Origin: Pseudomonas proteolytica
GTDB lineage: Bacteria > Pseudomonadota > Gammaproteobacteria > Pseudomonadales > Pseudomonadaceae
Length of the DNA: 35,209 bases
Assembly: GCF_007858275.1 (NCBI RefSeq)
Contig: NZ_VFEV01000054.1
Coordinates: 1-35,209 of the forward strand
Reading direction: 5' to 3'
In this document: positions 23,162 to 31,535 of the stretch, one piece after another
Position numbering within the stretch: position 1 is the stretch's first letter
How the letters are laid out: each line of letters starts with the position of its first letter
Notes under the pieces: generated by a model
The model's database searches: none
The model's input: only the letters and a program-made list of their open reading frames with translations
Told to the model about the DNA's origin: nothing
Program-made: the position numbers and the translations under genes

Positions 23162-24280
23162 ATGCGGCAACAGATTCACCCCATCCTCGCACCGGTGCCC
23201 GGCACCGCACGGCAGATCCACAGCTTCCACTTCGGGCCAGAGCAGGCCGAAGGAAAAATCTATATCCAGTCCTCGCTGCACGCCGACGAGTTGCCCGGCA
23301 TGCTGGTGGCCTGGCACTTGAAGGCGCGCCTGGCGGAACTGGCCACTGCCGGCCGCCTGCGTAGCGAAATCGTGCTGGTGCCCGTCGCCAACCCGGTAGG
23401 CCTGGAACAGGTATTGATGGATATTCCCCTGGGCCGCTACGAGCTGGAGAGCGGGCAGAACTTCAATCGTCTGTTTATCGACCTCAGTGAAGAGGTTGGC
23501 AATCAGGTCGAAGGCCTGCTGGGGGATGATCCACGGCTTAACGTCGCATTGATCCGCGAGAGCCTGCGCCAGGCTCTCGACCGCCATATACCCACCACGC
23601 AACTGCAATCCCAGCGACTTGTGCTGCAACGCCTGGCCTGTGATGCCGATATGGTGCTGGACCTGCATTGCGACTTCGAAGCCGTCGCCCATCTGTACAC
23701 CACACCCGAGGCCTGGCCCCAGGTCGAGCCGTTGGCCCGCTACATCGGCGCCGAAGCCAGCCTGCTGGCCACCGATTCCGGCGGGCAGTCCTTCGATGAG
23801 TGTTTCACCCTGCTCTGGTGGCAGTTGCAGCAACGGTTTGGCCAACGCTTCGCGATTCCCCTGGGCAGCTTTTCGGTGACCCTGGAGTTGCGCGGCCAGG
23901 GTGATGTCAATCACGGCCTGGCCAGCCTCGACTGTCAGGCGATCATCGACTACCTGATGCACTTTGGCGCCATTAGCGGCGAACCTGCGCCCCTACCCGG
24001 GTTGCCCTACCCCGCCACGCCGCTTGCCGCCGTCGAGCCGGTGACCACCCCTGTGGGCGGCCTGCTGGTGTTTCACGCGCTGCCAGGGGAATACCTCGAG
24101 GCCGGGCAGTTGGTCGCCGAAGTCATCGACCCCATTCACGACCGCGTCAGCCCCATTCATTGCCGGTACGCCGGCCTCCTGTATGCCCGGTCGCTGCGGC
24201 GCATGGCCACGGCCGGCATGGTGATTGCCCATGTCGCCGGACATACGCCCTATCGCAGTGGCTATTTACTATCGCCTTGA
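23162..24280 (+). CDS. AotO-like succinylglutamate desuccinylase/aspartoacylase
   Basis: 372-aa zinc carboxypeptidase-like enzyme of the AstE/AspA superfamily. The metal site appears as H40-x-x-E43 in SSLHADELPG and H169 in MVLDLHCDFEAV; GQNFNRLF (98-105) carries the substrate-binding Asn/Arg. A C-terminal beta domain (about 290-372) resembles biotinyl-type barrels. The homologue AotO lies at the same place in the aotJQMOP arginine/ornithine uptake operon of P. aeruginosa, so the enzyme may deacylate an imported acyl-amino acid, but its substrate is not established. AAGGAG precedes the ATG. Confidence 0.88.
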   Translation: MRQQIHPILAPVPGTARQIHSFHFGPEQAEGKIYIQSSLHADELPGMLVAWHLKARLAELATAGRLRSEIVLVPVANPVGLEQVLMDIPLGRYELESGQNFNRLFIDLSEEVGNQVEGLLGDDPRLNVALIRESLRQALDRHIPTTQLQSQRLVLQRLACDADMVLDLHCDFEAVAHLYTTPEAWPQVEPLARYIGAEASLLATDSGGQSFDECFTLLWWQLQQRFGQRFAIPLGSFSVTLELRGQGDVNHGLASLDCQAIIDYLMHFGAISGEPAPLPGLPYPATPLAAVEPVTTPVGGLLVFHALPGEYLEAGQLVAEVIDPIHDRVSPIHCRYAGLLYARSLRRMATAGMVIAHVAGHTPYRSGYLLSP

Positions 24281-24293
24281 GGATGCACGCCCC

Positions 24294-25058
24294 ATGTACA
24301 AATTGACCGTTGAAGGCCTGCATAAACGCTATGGCGACCATGAAGTGCTCAAAGGGGTTTCGCTAAAGGCCAAAAGCGGTGATGTGATCAGCCTGATCGG
24401 CGCCAGCGGTTCGGGGAAAAGCACCTTCCTGCGTTGCATCAATTTCCTTGAACAACCCAATGACGGCGCCATGAGCCTAGATGGCCAGCCGATCCGCATG
24501 GTCGGCGACCGCCATGGTATGCGCGTGGCCGACGAGGCCGAGTTACAGCGCCTGCGTACCCGCCTGGCGATGGTGTTCCAGCACTTCAACCTATGGAGCC
24601 ATATGAGCGTGCTGGAGAACATCACCATGGCCCCCCGCAGGGTCTTGGGGTGTAGCAAAAAGGACGCCGAGGACCGCGCCAGGCGTTATCTGGACAAGGT
24701 TGGGCTGCCGGCACGGGTAGCGGACCAGTACCCGGCGTTCCTGTCGGGTGGCCAGCAGCAGCGGGTAGCTATCGCACGCGCCCTGGCGATGGAGCCGGAG
24801 GTGATGCTGTTCGACGAGCCAACGTCGGCCCTCGACCCGGAACTGGTCGGCGAAGTATTGAAGGTGATCCAGGGTTTGGCTGAAGAGGGGCGGACCATGA
24901 TCATGGTGACCCATGAGATGAGTTTTGCGCGCAAGGTATCGAGCCAGGTGCTGTTTTTGCATCAAGGCCTGGTGGAAGAAGAAGGCACCCCGCAAGAGGT
25001 GCTGGACCACCCGAAAAGCGCGCGATTGCAGCAGTTTTTGAGTGGCAACCTGAAATAA
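24294..25058 (+). CDS. ABC importer ATPase (HisP/AotP type)
   Basis: 254-aa ATP-binding subunit of the same importer. Walker A GASGSGKST (about 38-46), Q-loop MVFQHFNLWSHMSVLENI, signature LSGGQQQRVAIARAL, Walker B VMLFDEPTSALDPE, and the H-loop VTHEM are all intact. The start at 24294 is the ATG of MYKLTVEGLHKRYG, 13 nt after the AotO-like stop, with a GAGGA straddling that stop. It is the last operon gene: no argR follows, unlike the P. aeruginosa aot operon. A REPIN follows at 25119. Confidence 0.95.
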   Translation: MYKLTVEGLHKRYGDHEVLKGVSLKAKSGDVISLIGASGSGKSTFLRCINFLEQPNDGAMSLDGQPIRMVGDRHGMRVADEAELQRLRTRLAMVFQHFNLWSHMSVLENITMAPRRVLGCSKKDAEDRARRYLDKVGLPARVADQYPAFLSGGQQQRVAIARALAMEPEVMLFDEPTSALDPELVGEVLKVIQGLAEEGRTMIMVTHEMSFARKVSSQVLFLHQGLVEEEGTPQEVLDHPKSARLQQFLSGNLK

Positions 25059-25118
25059 ACAGCGCACAACGCTGAGGCCTGGCGAAAGGGTTGTTCAGAC
25101 TCTGGCCTGGTTGTGGTT

Positions 25119-25233
25119 GTGGCGAGCGGGCTTGCCACAGTCCAGATAACTTCGCCGCATTTATCCAGGTGAACTGCGGTGTCTGGTTTCAGGGCTGCTG
25201 CGCAGCCCAGCGCGGGGCAAGCCCGCTCGCCAC
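25119..25233. repeat. REPIN with 17-nt perfect arms (includes copy B)
   Basis: GTGGCGAGCGGGCTTGC (25119-25135) and its reverse complement GCAAGCCCGCTCGCCAC (25217-25233) flank 81 nt. The right arm is preceded by the extra GGGCTGC...GCAGCCC hairpin, making a 42-nt unit (25192-25233) shared with 53-94 and, inverted, 35104-35145. It separates the importer operon from the convergent small gene. Confidence 0.9.
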
Positions 25234-25238
25234 AGGTA

Positions 25239-25436
25239 TCAAGCCACAGGCGCGGGTGGTGGCTCGTCCGGCAGGGTCGGTACGCCAGGTTCGGTAGGTT
25301 GTTCCGGGGTATCGGGGTCAGGCTGGCCAGGGATGCCGCCAGCGGCGGGGTCGGCCATCAAGGACCAGGCCAGAACACCAATCTGGTTGGGTTCAAGCCG
25401 GGCAAGTTCGGCGCTGATTCGCGGGTCGATCTTCAT
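25239..25436 (-). CDS. Small protein with acidic Pro-rich tail
   Basis: 65-aa protein MKIDPRISAELARLEPNQIG followed by VLAWSLMADPAAGG, then a Pro/Asp/Glu-rich tail of about 30 residues (GQPDPDTPEQPTEPGVPTLP and more). The start at 25436 is well supported by GAGGAG 6 nt upstream. There is no signal peptide; the tail is probably disordered. I recall similar short hypothetical proteins in other fluorescens-group genomes but no function. It is downstream of dcd on the same strand, with a hairpin between. The strong Shine-Dalgarno argues it is a real gene, although coding could not be tested by conservation here. Confidence 0.6.
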   Translation of the reverse strand: MKIDPRISAELARLEPNQIGVLAWSLMADPAAGGIPGQPDPDTPEQPTEPGVPTLPDEPPPAPVA

Positions 25437-25456
25437 AGGGTACTCCTCAAGCGTGG

Positions 25457-25481
25457 CTCGGCGCGCTGTGCACGCGCCGAG
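25457..25481 (-). promoter_or_regulatory. Hairpin in the leader of the small Pro-rich gene
   Basis: CTCGGCGCG (25457-25465) and CGCGCCGAG (25473-25481) form a perfect 9-bp, very GC-rich stem with a 7-nt loop, 7 nt upstream of the small gene's GAGGAG. No T-run follows, so it is more likely a leader or processing structure than an intrinsic terminator for dcd. Confidence 0.55.
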
Positions 25482-25543
25482 GCAGTACACCCAATAGAGT
25501 GCCTGCCCGCTGACAAATTCCCTTGCTCTGTAAGACGTTTCGA

Positions 25544-26110
25544 TCAGGTGCGTGGCAGAGTGACGCCGCGCTGGCCCTGGTACTTGCCGCCACGGTCCTT
25601 ATAGGACACTTCGCACTCTTCATCGGATTCGAAGAACAGCATCTGCGCCACGCCTTCGTTGGCGTAGATCTTGGCGGGCAAGGTGGTGGTGTTGGAGAAC
25701 TCCAGGGTCACGTGGCCTTCCCATTCCGGCTCGAGCGGCGTCACGTTGACGATGATGCCGCAGCGCGCGTAGGTGCTCTTGCCCAGGCAGATGGTCAGGA
25801 CATTACGCGGGATGCGGAAAAACTCGACAGTGCGCGCCAGGGCGAAGGAGTTAGGCGGGATGATGCACACATCGCTCTTCACATCGACGAAGCTCTTTTC
25901 ATCGAAGTTTTTCGGATCGACGGTGGCCGAGTTGATGTTGGTGAACACCTTGAATTCATCGGCGCAACGCACATCGTAGCCGTAGCTGGAAACCCCGAAC
26001 GAAATCAGGCGTTCGGCGCCCTCACCGCGCATCTGGCGCTCGACGAAGGGTTCGATCATGCCGTGCTCTTGCGCCATGCGGCGAATCCACTTGTCCGATT
26101 TGATGCTCAT
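25544..26110 (-). CDS. dcd: dCTP deaminase
   Basis: 188-aa enzyme of the dUTPase superfamily that deaminates dCTP to dUTP, supplying dUMP for thymidylate synthesis; acts as a homotrimer in the cytoplasm. Conserved segments: SFGVSSYGYDVRCADEFKVF, FFRIPRNVLTICLGKSTYAR (the KSTYAR phosphate-binding element), GIIVNVTPLEPEWEGHVTLE with the catalytic Glu in EWEGH, and ANEGVAQMLFFESDE. Length is typical. Divergent from the cold-shock gene. Confidence 0.97.
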   Translation of the reverse strand: MSIKSDKWIRRMAQEHGMIEPFVERQMRGEGAERLISFGVSSYGYDVRCADEFKVFTNINSATVDPKNFDEKSFVDVKSDVCIIPPNSFALARTVEFFRIPRNVLTICLGKSTYARCGIIVNVTPLEPEWEGHVTLEFSNTTTLPAKIYANEGVAQMLFFESDEECEVSYKDRGGKYQGQRGVTLPRT

Positions 26111-26502
26111 GGCGGGTGTCCTGAATAGCGAGGTGGAAAATTCTGTTGGGCATCTTACCGGGGCTGGCCTCGCGGTTCAAAGGACGCGGGGGTTTTTCTT
26201 GATTAAGTTGAGCCCGGTCACTGTCAGCCGTGCGGGGCGAGCCCTGCCCCGGAATCAAAGGGCCGCAGGCCTGTAAAAGGCACCGCCAGTCACGAAAATA
26301 GAGAAACCTTCGGAAATACCATTGGCACGTTCCGGAAAAAGGGTTAAGGTGGCGCCACTGTGCTGCTTGTGTCACTGAGAATCTCTACACGATATGTTGA
26401 ATTTCGATCCAACCATCTCCAAGAATTTTTCCTGCTCTTTGCACTCAGTCTCGGCCAGGGCTTTTCCTGAGTCGCAGTTAACTTTGTCCAAGGAGATACA
26501 CC
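26111..26502. promoter_or_regulatory. Intergenic region: dcd promoter side and long csp leader
   Basis: A 392-nt gap without a gene, between divergent dcd and cspA. It holds a small GGGGC-GAGCCCT-GCCCC hairpin (near 26236-26252). The AT-richer stretch from about 26380 to 26502 is probably the untranslated leader of the cold-shock mRNA, ending in a strong AAGGAGAT Shine-Dalgarno. Promoter elements were not confidently placed, and no ORF in it looks real. Confidence 0.5.
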
Positions 26503-26712
26503 ATGTCTAATCGCCAAACTGGTACCGTTAAGTGGTTCAACGATGAAAAAGGCTTCGGCTTCATCACTCCACAATCCGGTGACGACCTGTTCGTTCACTT
26601 CAAAGCTATCCAATCCGACGGCTTCAAAAGCCTGAAAGAAGGCCAACAGGTTTCTTTCATCGCTACCCGCGGTCAGAAAGGCATGCAAGCTGAAGAAGTT
26701 CAAGTTATCTAA
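26503..26712 (+). CDS. cspA: Cold-shock protein, CspA family
   Basis: 69-aa single cold-shock domain that binds single-stranded RNA and DNA and melts mRNA structure. RNP1 KGFGFIT and RNP2 LFVHF are intact, with GTVKWFNDEKGFGFITP at the N-terminus. Size and sequence are those of CspA/CapA proteins. The long upstream leader is typical of csp mRNAs, which are controlled by RNA structure. Codon use is low-diversity with many AA/TC codons, as in highly expressed genes. An intrinsic terminator follows. Confidence 0.95.
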   Translation: MSNRQTGTVKWFNDEKGFGFITPQSGDDLFVHFKAIQSDGFKSLKEGQQVSFIATRGQKGMQAEEVQVI

Positions 26713-26734
26713 CTTGTACTGACTCAGTCGAAAG

Positions 26735-26764
26735 AACCCCGCCCTTAAAAGCGGGGTTTTTTTA
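26735..26764 (+). terminator. Rho-independent terminator of cspA
   Basis: AACCCCGC (26735-26742) pairs with GCGGGGTT (26751-26758) across an 8-nt loop and runs into TTTTTTT, 22 nt after the stop. Confidence 0.95.
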
Positions 26765-26800
26765 TGCCCGCCATTCGGTCGTTATGGTCGAGCACAAAAA

Positions 26801-26894
26801 AATGTGGGAGCGGGCTTGCCCGCGAATGCAGTGGATCAGTCGGTACATCTGTCGACTGATACTGCGCATTCGCGAGCAAGCCCGCTCCCACATT
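26801..26894. repeat. REPIN downstream of rpoS
   Basis: AATGTGGGAGCGGGCTTGCC at 26801-26820 is mirrored by the complementary sequence ending at 26894, with few mismatches. An inner pair ATCAGTCG (26835-26842) / CGACTGAT (26853-26860) extends the symmetry, so nearly the whole 94 nt folds into one hairpin. It lies between the csp terminator and the rpoS stop codon and is the only structure that could end the rpoS transcript. Confidence 0.93.
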
Positions 26895-26907
26895 GGCTCA
26901 AGCGTCG

Positions 26908-27912
26908 TTATTGAAACAACGACTCGCTCGACAGACCATTCTTCTCCAGGATCTCCCGCAAGCGCTTGAGACCCTCCACCTGGATCTGCCGCACCCGCTC
27001 ACGGGTCAAGCCGATTTCCAGGCCTACATCTTCCAGGGTGCTGCTTTCATGGCCACGCAGGCCAAAGCGGCGAATCACCACCTCACGCTGCTTGTCCGTC
27101 AACTCTGAAAGCCATTGGTCGATGCTCTGTGACAAGTCATCGTCCTGCAACAGCTCGCACGAATCCGTTGGTCGGTCATCCGTCAGGGTGTCCAGCAGGG
27201 TTTTATCCGAGTCCGGACCCAGCGAGACATCGACCGAAGACACACGCTCATTAAGACCCAGCATGCGTTTGACCTCTCCCACCGGTTTTTCCAGCAGGTT
27301 GGCGATCTCTTCAGGCGAAGGTTCATGATCAAGTTTCTGGGTGAGTTCACGTGCCGCCCGCAGGTACACGTTCAACTCCTTGACGACATGAATCGGCAGC
27401 CGGATGGTCCGGGTCTGATTCATGATTGCACGCTCGATGGTCTGGCGAATCCACCACGTGGCGTAGGTCGAGAAGCGAAAACCGCGCTCTGGGTCAAACT
27501 TCTCCACGGCCCGGATCAGACCGAGGTTGCCTTCTTCGATCAGGTCCAACAGGGACAGCCCACGATTGACGTAGCGTCGGGCGATTTTCACCACCAGGCG
27601 CAGGTTGCTTTCAATCATGCGTTTGCGCCCAGCCGGATCACCCTTTTGCGACAGTCGCGCAAAATGGACTTCTTCTTCGGGAGTGAGCAAGGGGGAAAAG
27701 CCGATTTCATTGAGGTACAACTGGGTAGCATCGAGCGCCCGGGTGTAATCAATATACTTATGCTGTTTTAACGCTGTGGAGTTTTTGGACTTGGTACGAA
27801 CTGAAGGTACAGCGGGTCCCTCATTCGACATCGATTCCGTACCGATGCCGGTCTCCATAAGGAGAACCTCATCGTCGATGTCAAACTCCGGCGCTTCTTT
27901 ACTGAGAGCCAT
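26908..27912 (-). CDS. rpoS: RNA polymerase sigma factor RpoS
   Basis: 334-aa stationary-phase and general-stress sigma factor (sigma-38). Region 1.2 contains YTRALDATQLYLNEIGFSPL. Regions 2.1-2.4 carry KRMIESNLRLVVKIARRYVN, LLDLIEEGNLGLIRAVEKFD and FSTYATWWIRQTIERAI. Region 3 follows. Region 4.2 has the helix-turn-helix TLEDVGLEIGLTRERVRQIQ. Length and Pseudomonas-type N-terminus (MALSKEAPEFDIDDEV) are standard. An AAAGGA lies about 9 nt upstream of the ATG. It follows nlpD after 105 bp; in pseudomonads the main rpoS promoter lies inside nlpD, which I infer here but did not locate. Confidence 0.98.
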   Translation of the reverse strand: MALSKEAPEFDIDDEVLLMETGIGTESMSNEGPAVPSVRTKSKNSTALKQHKYIDYTRALDATQLYLNEIGFSPLLTPEEEVHFARLSQKGDPAGRKRMIESNLRLVVKIARRYVNRGLSLLDLIEEGNLGLIRAVEKFDPERGFRFSTYATWWIRQTIERAIMNQTRTIRLPIHVVKELNVYLRAARELTQKLDHEPSPEEIANLLEKPVGEVKRMLGLNERVSSVDVSLGPDSDKTLLDTLTDDRPTDSCELLQDDDLSQSIDQWLSELTDKQREVVIRRFGLRGHESSTLEDVGLEIGLTRERVRQIQVEGLKRLREILEKNGLSSESLFQ

Positions 27913-28017
27913 TGTTATAGTCCTTTGGTGAGTTCGACCTCAAGCTCAAGCGACGCCTTTATCCTTGGCAACGCTGGAGCCTGTTCCTTCTACGTGAGGG
28001 AACAGGCTGACAACACA

Positions 28018-28851
28018 TCAACGCCGGGGTAGGAATTGCAGTGGATCTACAGGTTTACCCTGGCGGCGAATCTCAAAGTGCAGTTTCACCCGGTCTGTAC
28101 CAGTCGACCCCATTTCGGCAATTGTCTGTCCGACTTTGACCTGCTGCCCCTCCCGAACCAACAACCTGCGGTTATGACCGTAGGCACTGACGTAGGTATC
28201 GCTGTGTTTGATGATGACCAATTCGCCGTAGCCCCGTAAACCACTCCCGGCGTATACAACGGTCCCATCAGACGCAGCTAAAACAGGCTGTCCCAAATCC
28301 CCGGCGATATCAATGCCTTTATTCAAACTACCGTTTGAAGAGAATTTTCCAATCAGGATGCCATTTGAGGGCCATCCCCAACCGGTCGGCGCAGGCCCCG
28401 CAGGCGGCAACGGCGCGGGTGCCGGCTTGCTCGCAACCTTAGGCGCAACGGTACCTGCAGGCCGGGTGAAGACCGTAGTCTTGCTGGAAGAAGAAGCCGA
28501 GGAACCGGATTTTGTCACAACTGCCGTGGGTGCCGAACCCGTGCGTCCATCGAAACGGATGGTCTGCCCCGGATGTATCGTATAGGGCACAGGAATATTG
28601 TTACGCGCTGCGAGCGCCTTGTAGTCCCAGCCATAACGGAAGGCGATCGAGAACATCGTATCGCCCTTGCGCACCACGTATTGCCCGGTGGTCACCGTAG
28701 GCCGTTGCGGTGCTGCGCTATTGCGGTCGACAACCCGCGCGCCGCTACCTGTGCTGGAGCAGGCAGCCAGCAAGGAACTCAAGACAAGGCCAATCACCAG
28801 TCGCTGAAAGCTCGTTTTACTCATACGCTGCGCAATGACTGTGAGACTCAC
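28018..28851 (-). CDS. nlpD: NlpD, LytM-domain activator lipoprotein
   Basis: 277-aa outer-membrane lipoprotein. The lipobox is SLLAAC (Cys31), followed by a LysM peptidoglycan-binding domain (about 56-100, YVVRKGDTMFSIAFRYG), a Ser/Pro/Ala linker, and a C-terminal M23/LytM domain. That domain is degenerate: the first zinc ligand region reads NKGIDIAG where active enzymes have HxGxD, as in E. coli NlpD, so it should activate an amidase rather than cut peptidoglycan. The GTG at 28851 is chosen because AGGGAG lies 6 nt upstream; the ATG at 28824 has no such signal. It lies upstream of rpoS. Confidence 0.95.
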   Translation of the reverse strand: MSLTVIAQRMSKTSFQRLVIGLVLSSLLAACSSTGSGARVVDRNSAAPQRPTVTTGQYVVRKGDTMFSIAFRYGWDYKALAARNNIPVPYTIHPGQTIRFDGRTGSAPTAVVTKSGSSASSSSKTTVFTRPAGTVAPKVASKPAPAPLPPAGPAPTGWGWPSNGILIGKFSSNGSLNKGIDIAGDLGQPVLAASDGTVVYAGSGLRGYGELVIIKHSDTYVSAYGHNRRLLVREGQQVKVGQTIAEMGSTGTDRVKLHFEIRRQGKPVDPLQFLPRR

Positions 28852-29062
28852 CCGCCGCTCCCTTTGTGGTGGCTGAAACATGAACGCCTGTATCAGGCTT
28901 GAAATATGTCGCAAGTATAACTGGCTGCCAGACTTTAACCGGCAACAAGGTAGAAACGAAAAATTCATCTCGTTTATAAACTACCCAACTTGATGTTGAC
29001 TCAATGAACCCCGCTGTAAGACACATACCCAGCAATAGAATTCAGTGCGCCGTGACAAATGA

Positions 29063-29740
29063 TCAGGCCAGCGGCCCATTAAGTAACGGAACGAAACGCA
29101 CCGCTCCCAGGACATGCCGGGAAAAACCTTCTTCTTCGCGCACGATCAACATCAACTGCTGCACTTCGCCCGAGCCCACCGGTATCACCAGGCGCCCACC
29201 CGGTGCCAGTTGATCGAGGAGTGCCTGGGGCACATCGGTGGCGACGGCCGTCACGATGATGCCGTTGTAGGGCGCCAATGCCGGCCAGCCTTCCCAGCCA
29301 TCCCCCCAGCGAAACACAACGTTGCGCAGGTTCAGCTCCACCAGGCGCTCCTTGGCCCGGTCCTGCAAGACCTTGATCCGCTCGACGGAAAACACCCGCT
29401 CGACCAATTGCGAGAGCACGGCCGTCTGGTACCCGGACCCCGTACCAATCTCCAGCACTTTGTCCAAAGGACCCGCAGCCAACAGCAACTCGCTCATCCG
29501 CGCCACCATATAGGGCTGGGAGATGGTCTGGTTGTGGCCAATGGGCAACGCGGTATCTTCGTAGGCACGATGGGCCAGGGCCTCATCGACAAACAGGTGG
29601 CGCGGGGTACGGCGGATGACTTCCAGCACCTGGGCGTTGGACAGACCCTCTTCGTAAAGCCGCTGGATCAAACGCTCACGGGTGCGTTGGGAAGTCATGC
29701 CGATGCCACGGCGCAACAGGTCGTCCTGTTCACGAGCCAT
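29063..29740 (-). CDS. pcm: Protein-L-isoaspartate O-methyltransferase
   Basis: 225-aa SAM methyltransferase that methylates L-isoaspartyl residues so that damaged proteins can be repaired. Motif I VLEIGTGSGYQTAVL, the family segment NQTISQPYMVARM, post-motif-I VFSVERI and FRWGDGWEGWP are present. The first ATG overlaps the surE stop (TGATG) and is preceded by GGAGGGG in surE. A second ATG at 29698 would give 211 aa, as I recall for P. aeruginosa, but lacks a Shine-Dalgarno. The 211-bp gap to nlpD probably carries an nlpD promoter that I could not place. Confidence 0.96.
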   Translation of the reverse strand: MAREQDDLLRRGIGMTSQRTRERLIQRLYEEGLSNAQVLEVIRRTPRHLFVDEALAHRAYEDTALPIGHNQTISQPYMVARMSELLLAAGPLDKVLEIGTGSGYQTAVLSQLVERVFSVERIKVLQDRAKERLVELNLRNVVFRWGDGWEGWPALAPYNGIIVTAVATDVPQALLDQLAPGGRLVIPVGSGEVQQLMLIVREEEGFSRHVLGAVRFVPLLNGPLA

Positions 29741-30489
29741 CAGCGCAGCCCCTCCAACCAGGGATCGAGCCCACCGAAGGCATCATTGAATGTGCGATCA
29801 AGTTGTAACGGGGTAATCGAAACATAACCTTGCATCACCGCATGAAAGTCCGTGCCCGGTCCGCCATCCTCGGCGTCGCCCGCTGCGGCAATCCAGTAGC
29901 CTTCCCTGCCACGGGGATCGACCACTTTCAACGGTGCCGCCGCGCGCGCGCGATGGCCCAGGCGGGTCAACTGGATACCGCGAATATGGTCCAGGGGCAG
30001 ATTGGGGATATTGACGTTGAGCACCGTACGCGGCGGTAGCACCAGCGTGCCGTGGGCCTCGACCAGCCTGCGCGCAAAATACGCAGCGGTCGCCAGGTTA
30101 TCCACCTGCCGCGACGCCAGCGAAAAAGCGAAAGCCGTGCGCCCCAGGAAGCGCCCTTCAAGGGCCGCCGCCACAGTGCCGGAGTACAACACGTCATCGC
30201 CCAGGTTGGCGCCCAGGTTGATCCCGGAAACAACCAGGTCCGGCTCATCGGCCAGCAAGCTGTTGATCGCCAGGTGCACGCAATCGGTCGGCGTGCCATT
30301 GACGCTGATAAAGCCGTTGGCCAGCGTCTGCGGGTGCAAGGGACGGTCGAGCGTCAGCGAACTGCTGGCGCCGCTTTTGTCCTGGTCGGGGGCAACCACC
30401 ACGCACTCGGCGTAATCCGCCAGCGCAGCATGAAGCGCGGCAAGGCCGGGTGCGGTGACCCCGTCGTCGTTAGATATCAGAATACGCAT
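29740..30489 (-). CDS. surE: 5'/3'-nucleotidase SurE
   Basis: 249-aa metal-dependent phosphatase acting on nucleoside 5'- and 3'-monophosphates and short polyphosphate; stationary-phase survival factor. The metal site D8-D9 is in MRILISNDDGVTAPG; APDQDKSGASSSLT and VSGINLGANLGDDVLYSGTV are the other active-site loops. Overlaps truD upstream by 13 bp and pcm downstream by 1 base, so it is part of a tightly packed operon. Confidence 0.98.
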   Translation of the reverse strand: MRILISNDDGVTAPGLAALHAALADYAECVVVAPDQDKSGASSSLTLDRPLHPQTLANGFISVNGTPTDCVHLAINSLLADEPDLVVSGINLGANLGDDVLYSGTVAAALEGRFLGRTAFAFSLASRQVDNLATAAYFARRLVEAHGTLVLPPRTVLNVNIPNLPLDHIRGIQLTRLGHRARAAAPLKVVDPRGREGYWIAAAGDAEDGGPGTDFHAVMQGYVSITPLQLDRTFNDAFGGLDPWLEGLR

Positions 30490-31535
30490 GGGCTGTCCGT
30501 CTGCCCCACCGGCACCAGATCAACAAGCTCGCGCACCAAGACAGTGGCGAAGCATCCGGCCGGCAGGACGAATTCCAATTGCAGAATGTCAGTCTCGGGA
30601 TAATGCCACGTCAACCCGCCAATGGGCAGTCGCAGAATGCGACGTTCCTGGCTCATGCCGGCTTTGGCCAGCCAATCGCACAGGTCCGCCTCGCTCGCAG
30701 CAACCGCTTGTTCCAGTGCATGGGTGGCGCCAGTGGCGGGCGAATCGCCTTCACCCCATTGCGGGCCGGTGGGATGCAGGTCGAGGATCGCCAGGCGTGG
30801 ATCGCTGCACTCCGCCTCCCCCGCCGGGAAAAAGCTGCGGCTATCGGTGAATGCCAGCAGGTCACCGACCTGGGCCCGCTGCCACGAACCATCGGCAACC
30901 CGCGCCGCCAACACTTTATTGAACACAAAACTGCGCGCCGTCGACAGCAGGCGCGAACGCACATTGCGTTGCTCCGGCAGCGCCTTGCGGGCCGCCCAGT
31001 CGCGGGCATCGACAACATTGCCGCCGTTGTGGCCAAAGCGCTGGGAGCCGAAATAATTGGGAATCCCGTGCTTGGCGATCAATTGCAGGCGCGCATCGAT
31101 AGCAGCCTGGTCGCCCGCCAGTTGGGTCAGGCGCAGGGTAAAACCGTTGGCCGAATGTGCACCACGCTGCAACTTGCGTTTGTGGCGAGCGGTCTTGAGA
31201 ATCTTCAGGGTGTCGTTTTGCGCCGCGCTCAAGTCGGGATCGGCCTTGCCCGGTAACTGCACGCTGAACCACTGGCGCGTCAGCGCCTGGCGATCCTTGA
31301 GGCCGGCATAGCTGACAGTGCGCAACGGCACACCGGCCGCCTTGGCAATGCGCCGCGCAGCCTCTTCAGTGTTCAGCCCGCGCTTTTCGACCCACAACCA
31401 CAGGTGCTCACCCTCGCCAGTCAGCGGGATATCCAGCACTTCATCCACTTGAAAATCTTCGGCCGTGGCCTTGAGCACCGCACTGCCCAGTGCCTCGCCA
31501 TAGGCCCTAGGGCCCAACAATTGCAGGTCGTTCAT
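30477..31535 (-). CDS. truD: tRNA pseudouridine(13) synthase TruD
   Basis: 352-aa pseudouridine synthase that modifies U13 of tRNA-Glu. The catalytic Asp is D81 in SYAGLKDRQALTRQWF, with NYFGSQRFGHNGGN as the second conserved segment, and an inserted TRUD domain between. Overlaps ispF upstream by 4 nt (ATGA) and surE downstream by 13 bp. Confidence 0.97.
   Translation of the reverse strand: MNDLQLLGPRAYGEALGSAVLKATAEDFQVDEVLDIPLTGEGEHLWLWVEKRGLNTEEAARRIAKAAGVPLRTVSYAGLKDRQALTRQWFSVQLPGKADPDLSAAQNDTLKILKTARHKRKLQRGAHSANGFTLRLTQLAGDQAAIDARLQLIAKHGIPNYFGSQRFGHNGGNVVDARDWAARKALPEQRNVRSRLLSTARSFVFNKVLAARVADGSWQRAQVGDLLAFTDSRSFFPAGEAECSDPRLAILDLHPTGPQWGEGDSPATGATHALEQAVAASEADLCDWLAKAGMSQERRILRLPIGGLTWHYPETDILQLEFVLPAGCFATVLVRELVDLVPVGQTDSPCVF

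Noticed and set aside
26111..26502. A small gene in the dcd-csp gap.
   Set aside because: The open frames there lack Shine-Dalgarno sequences and have composition typical of noncoding DNA; the stretch fits a csp leader.
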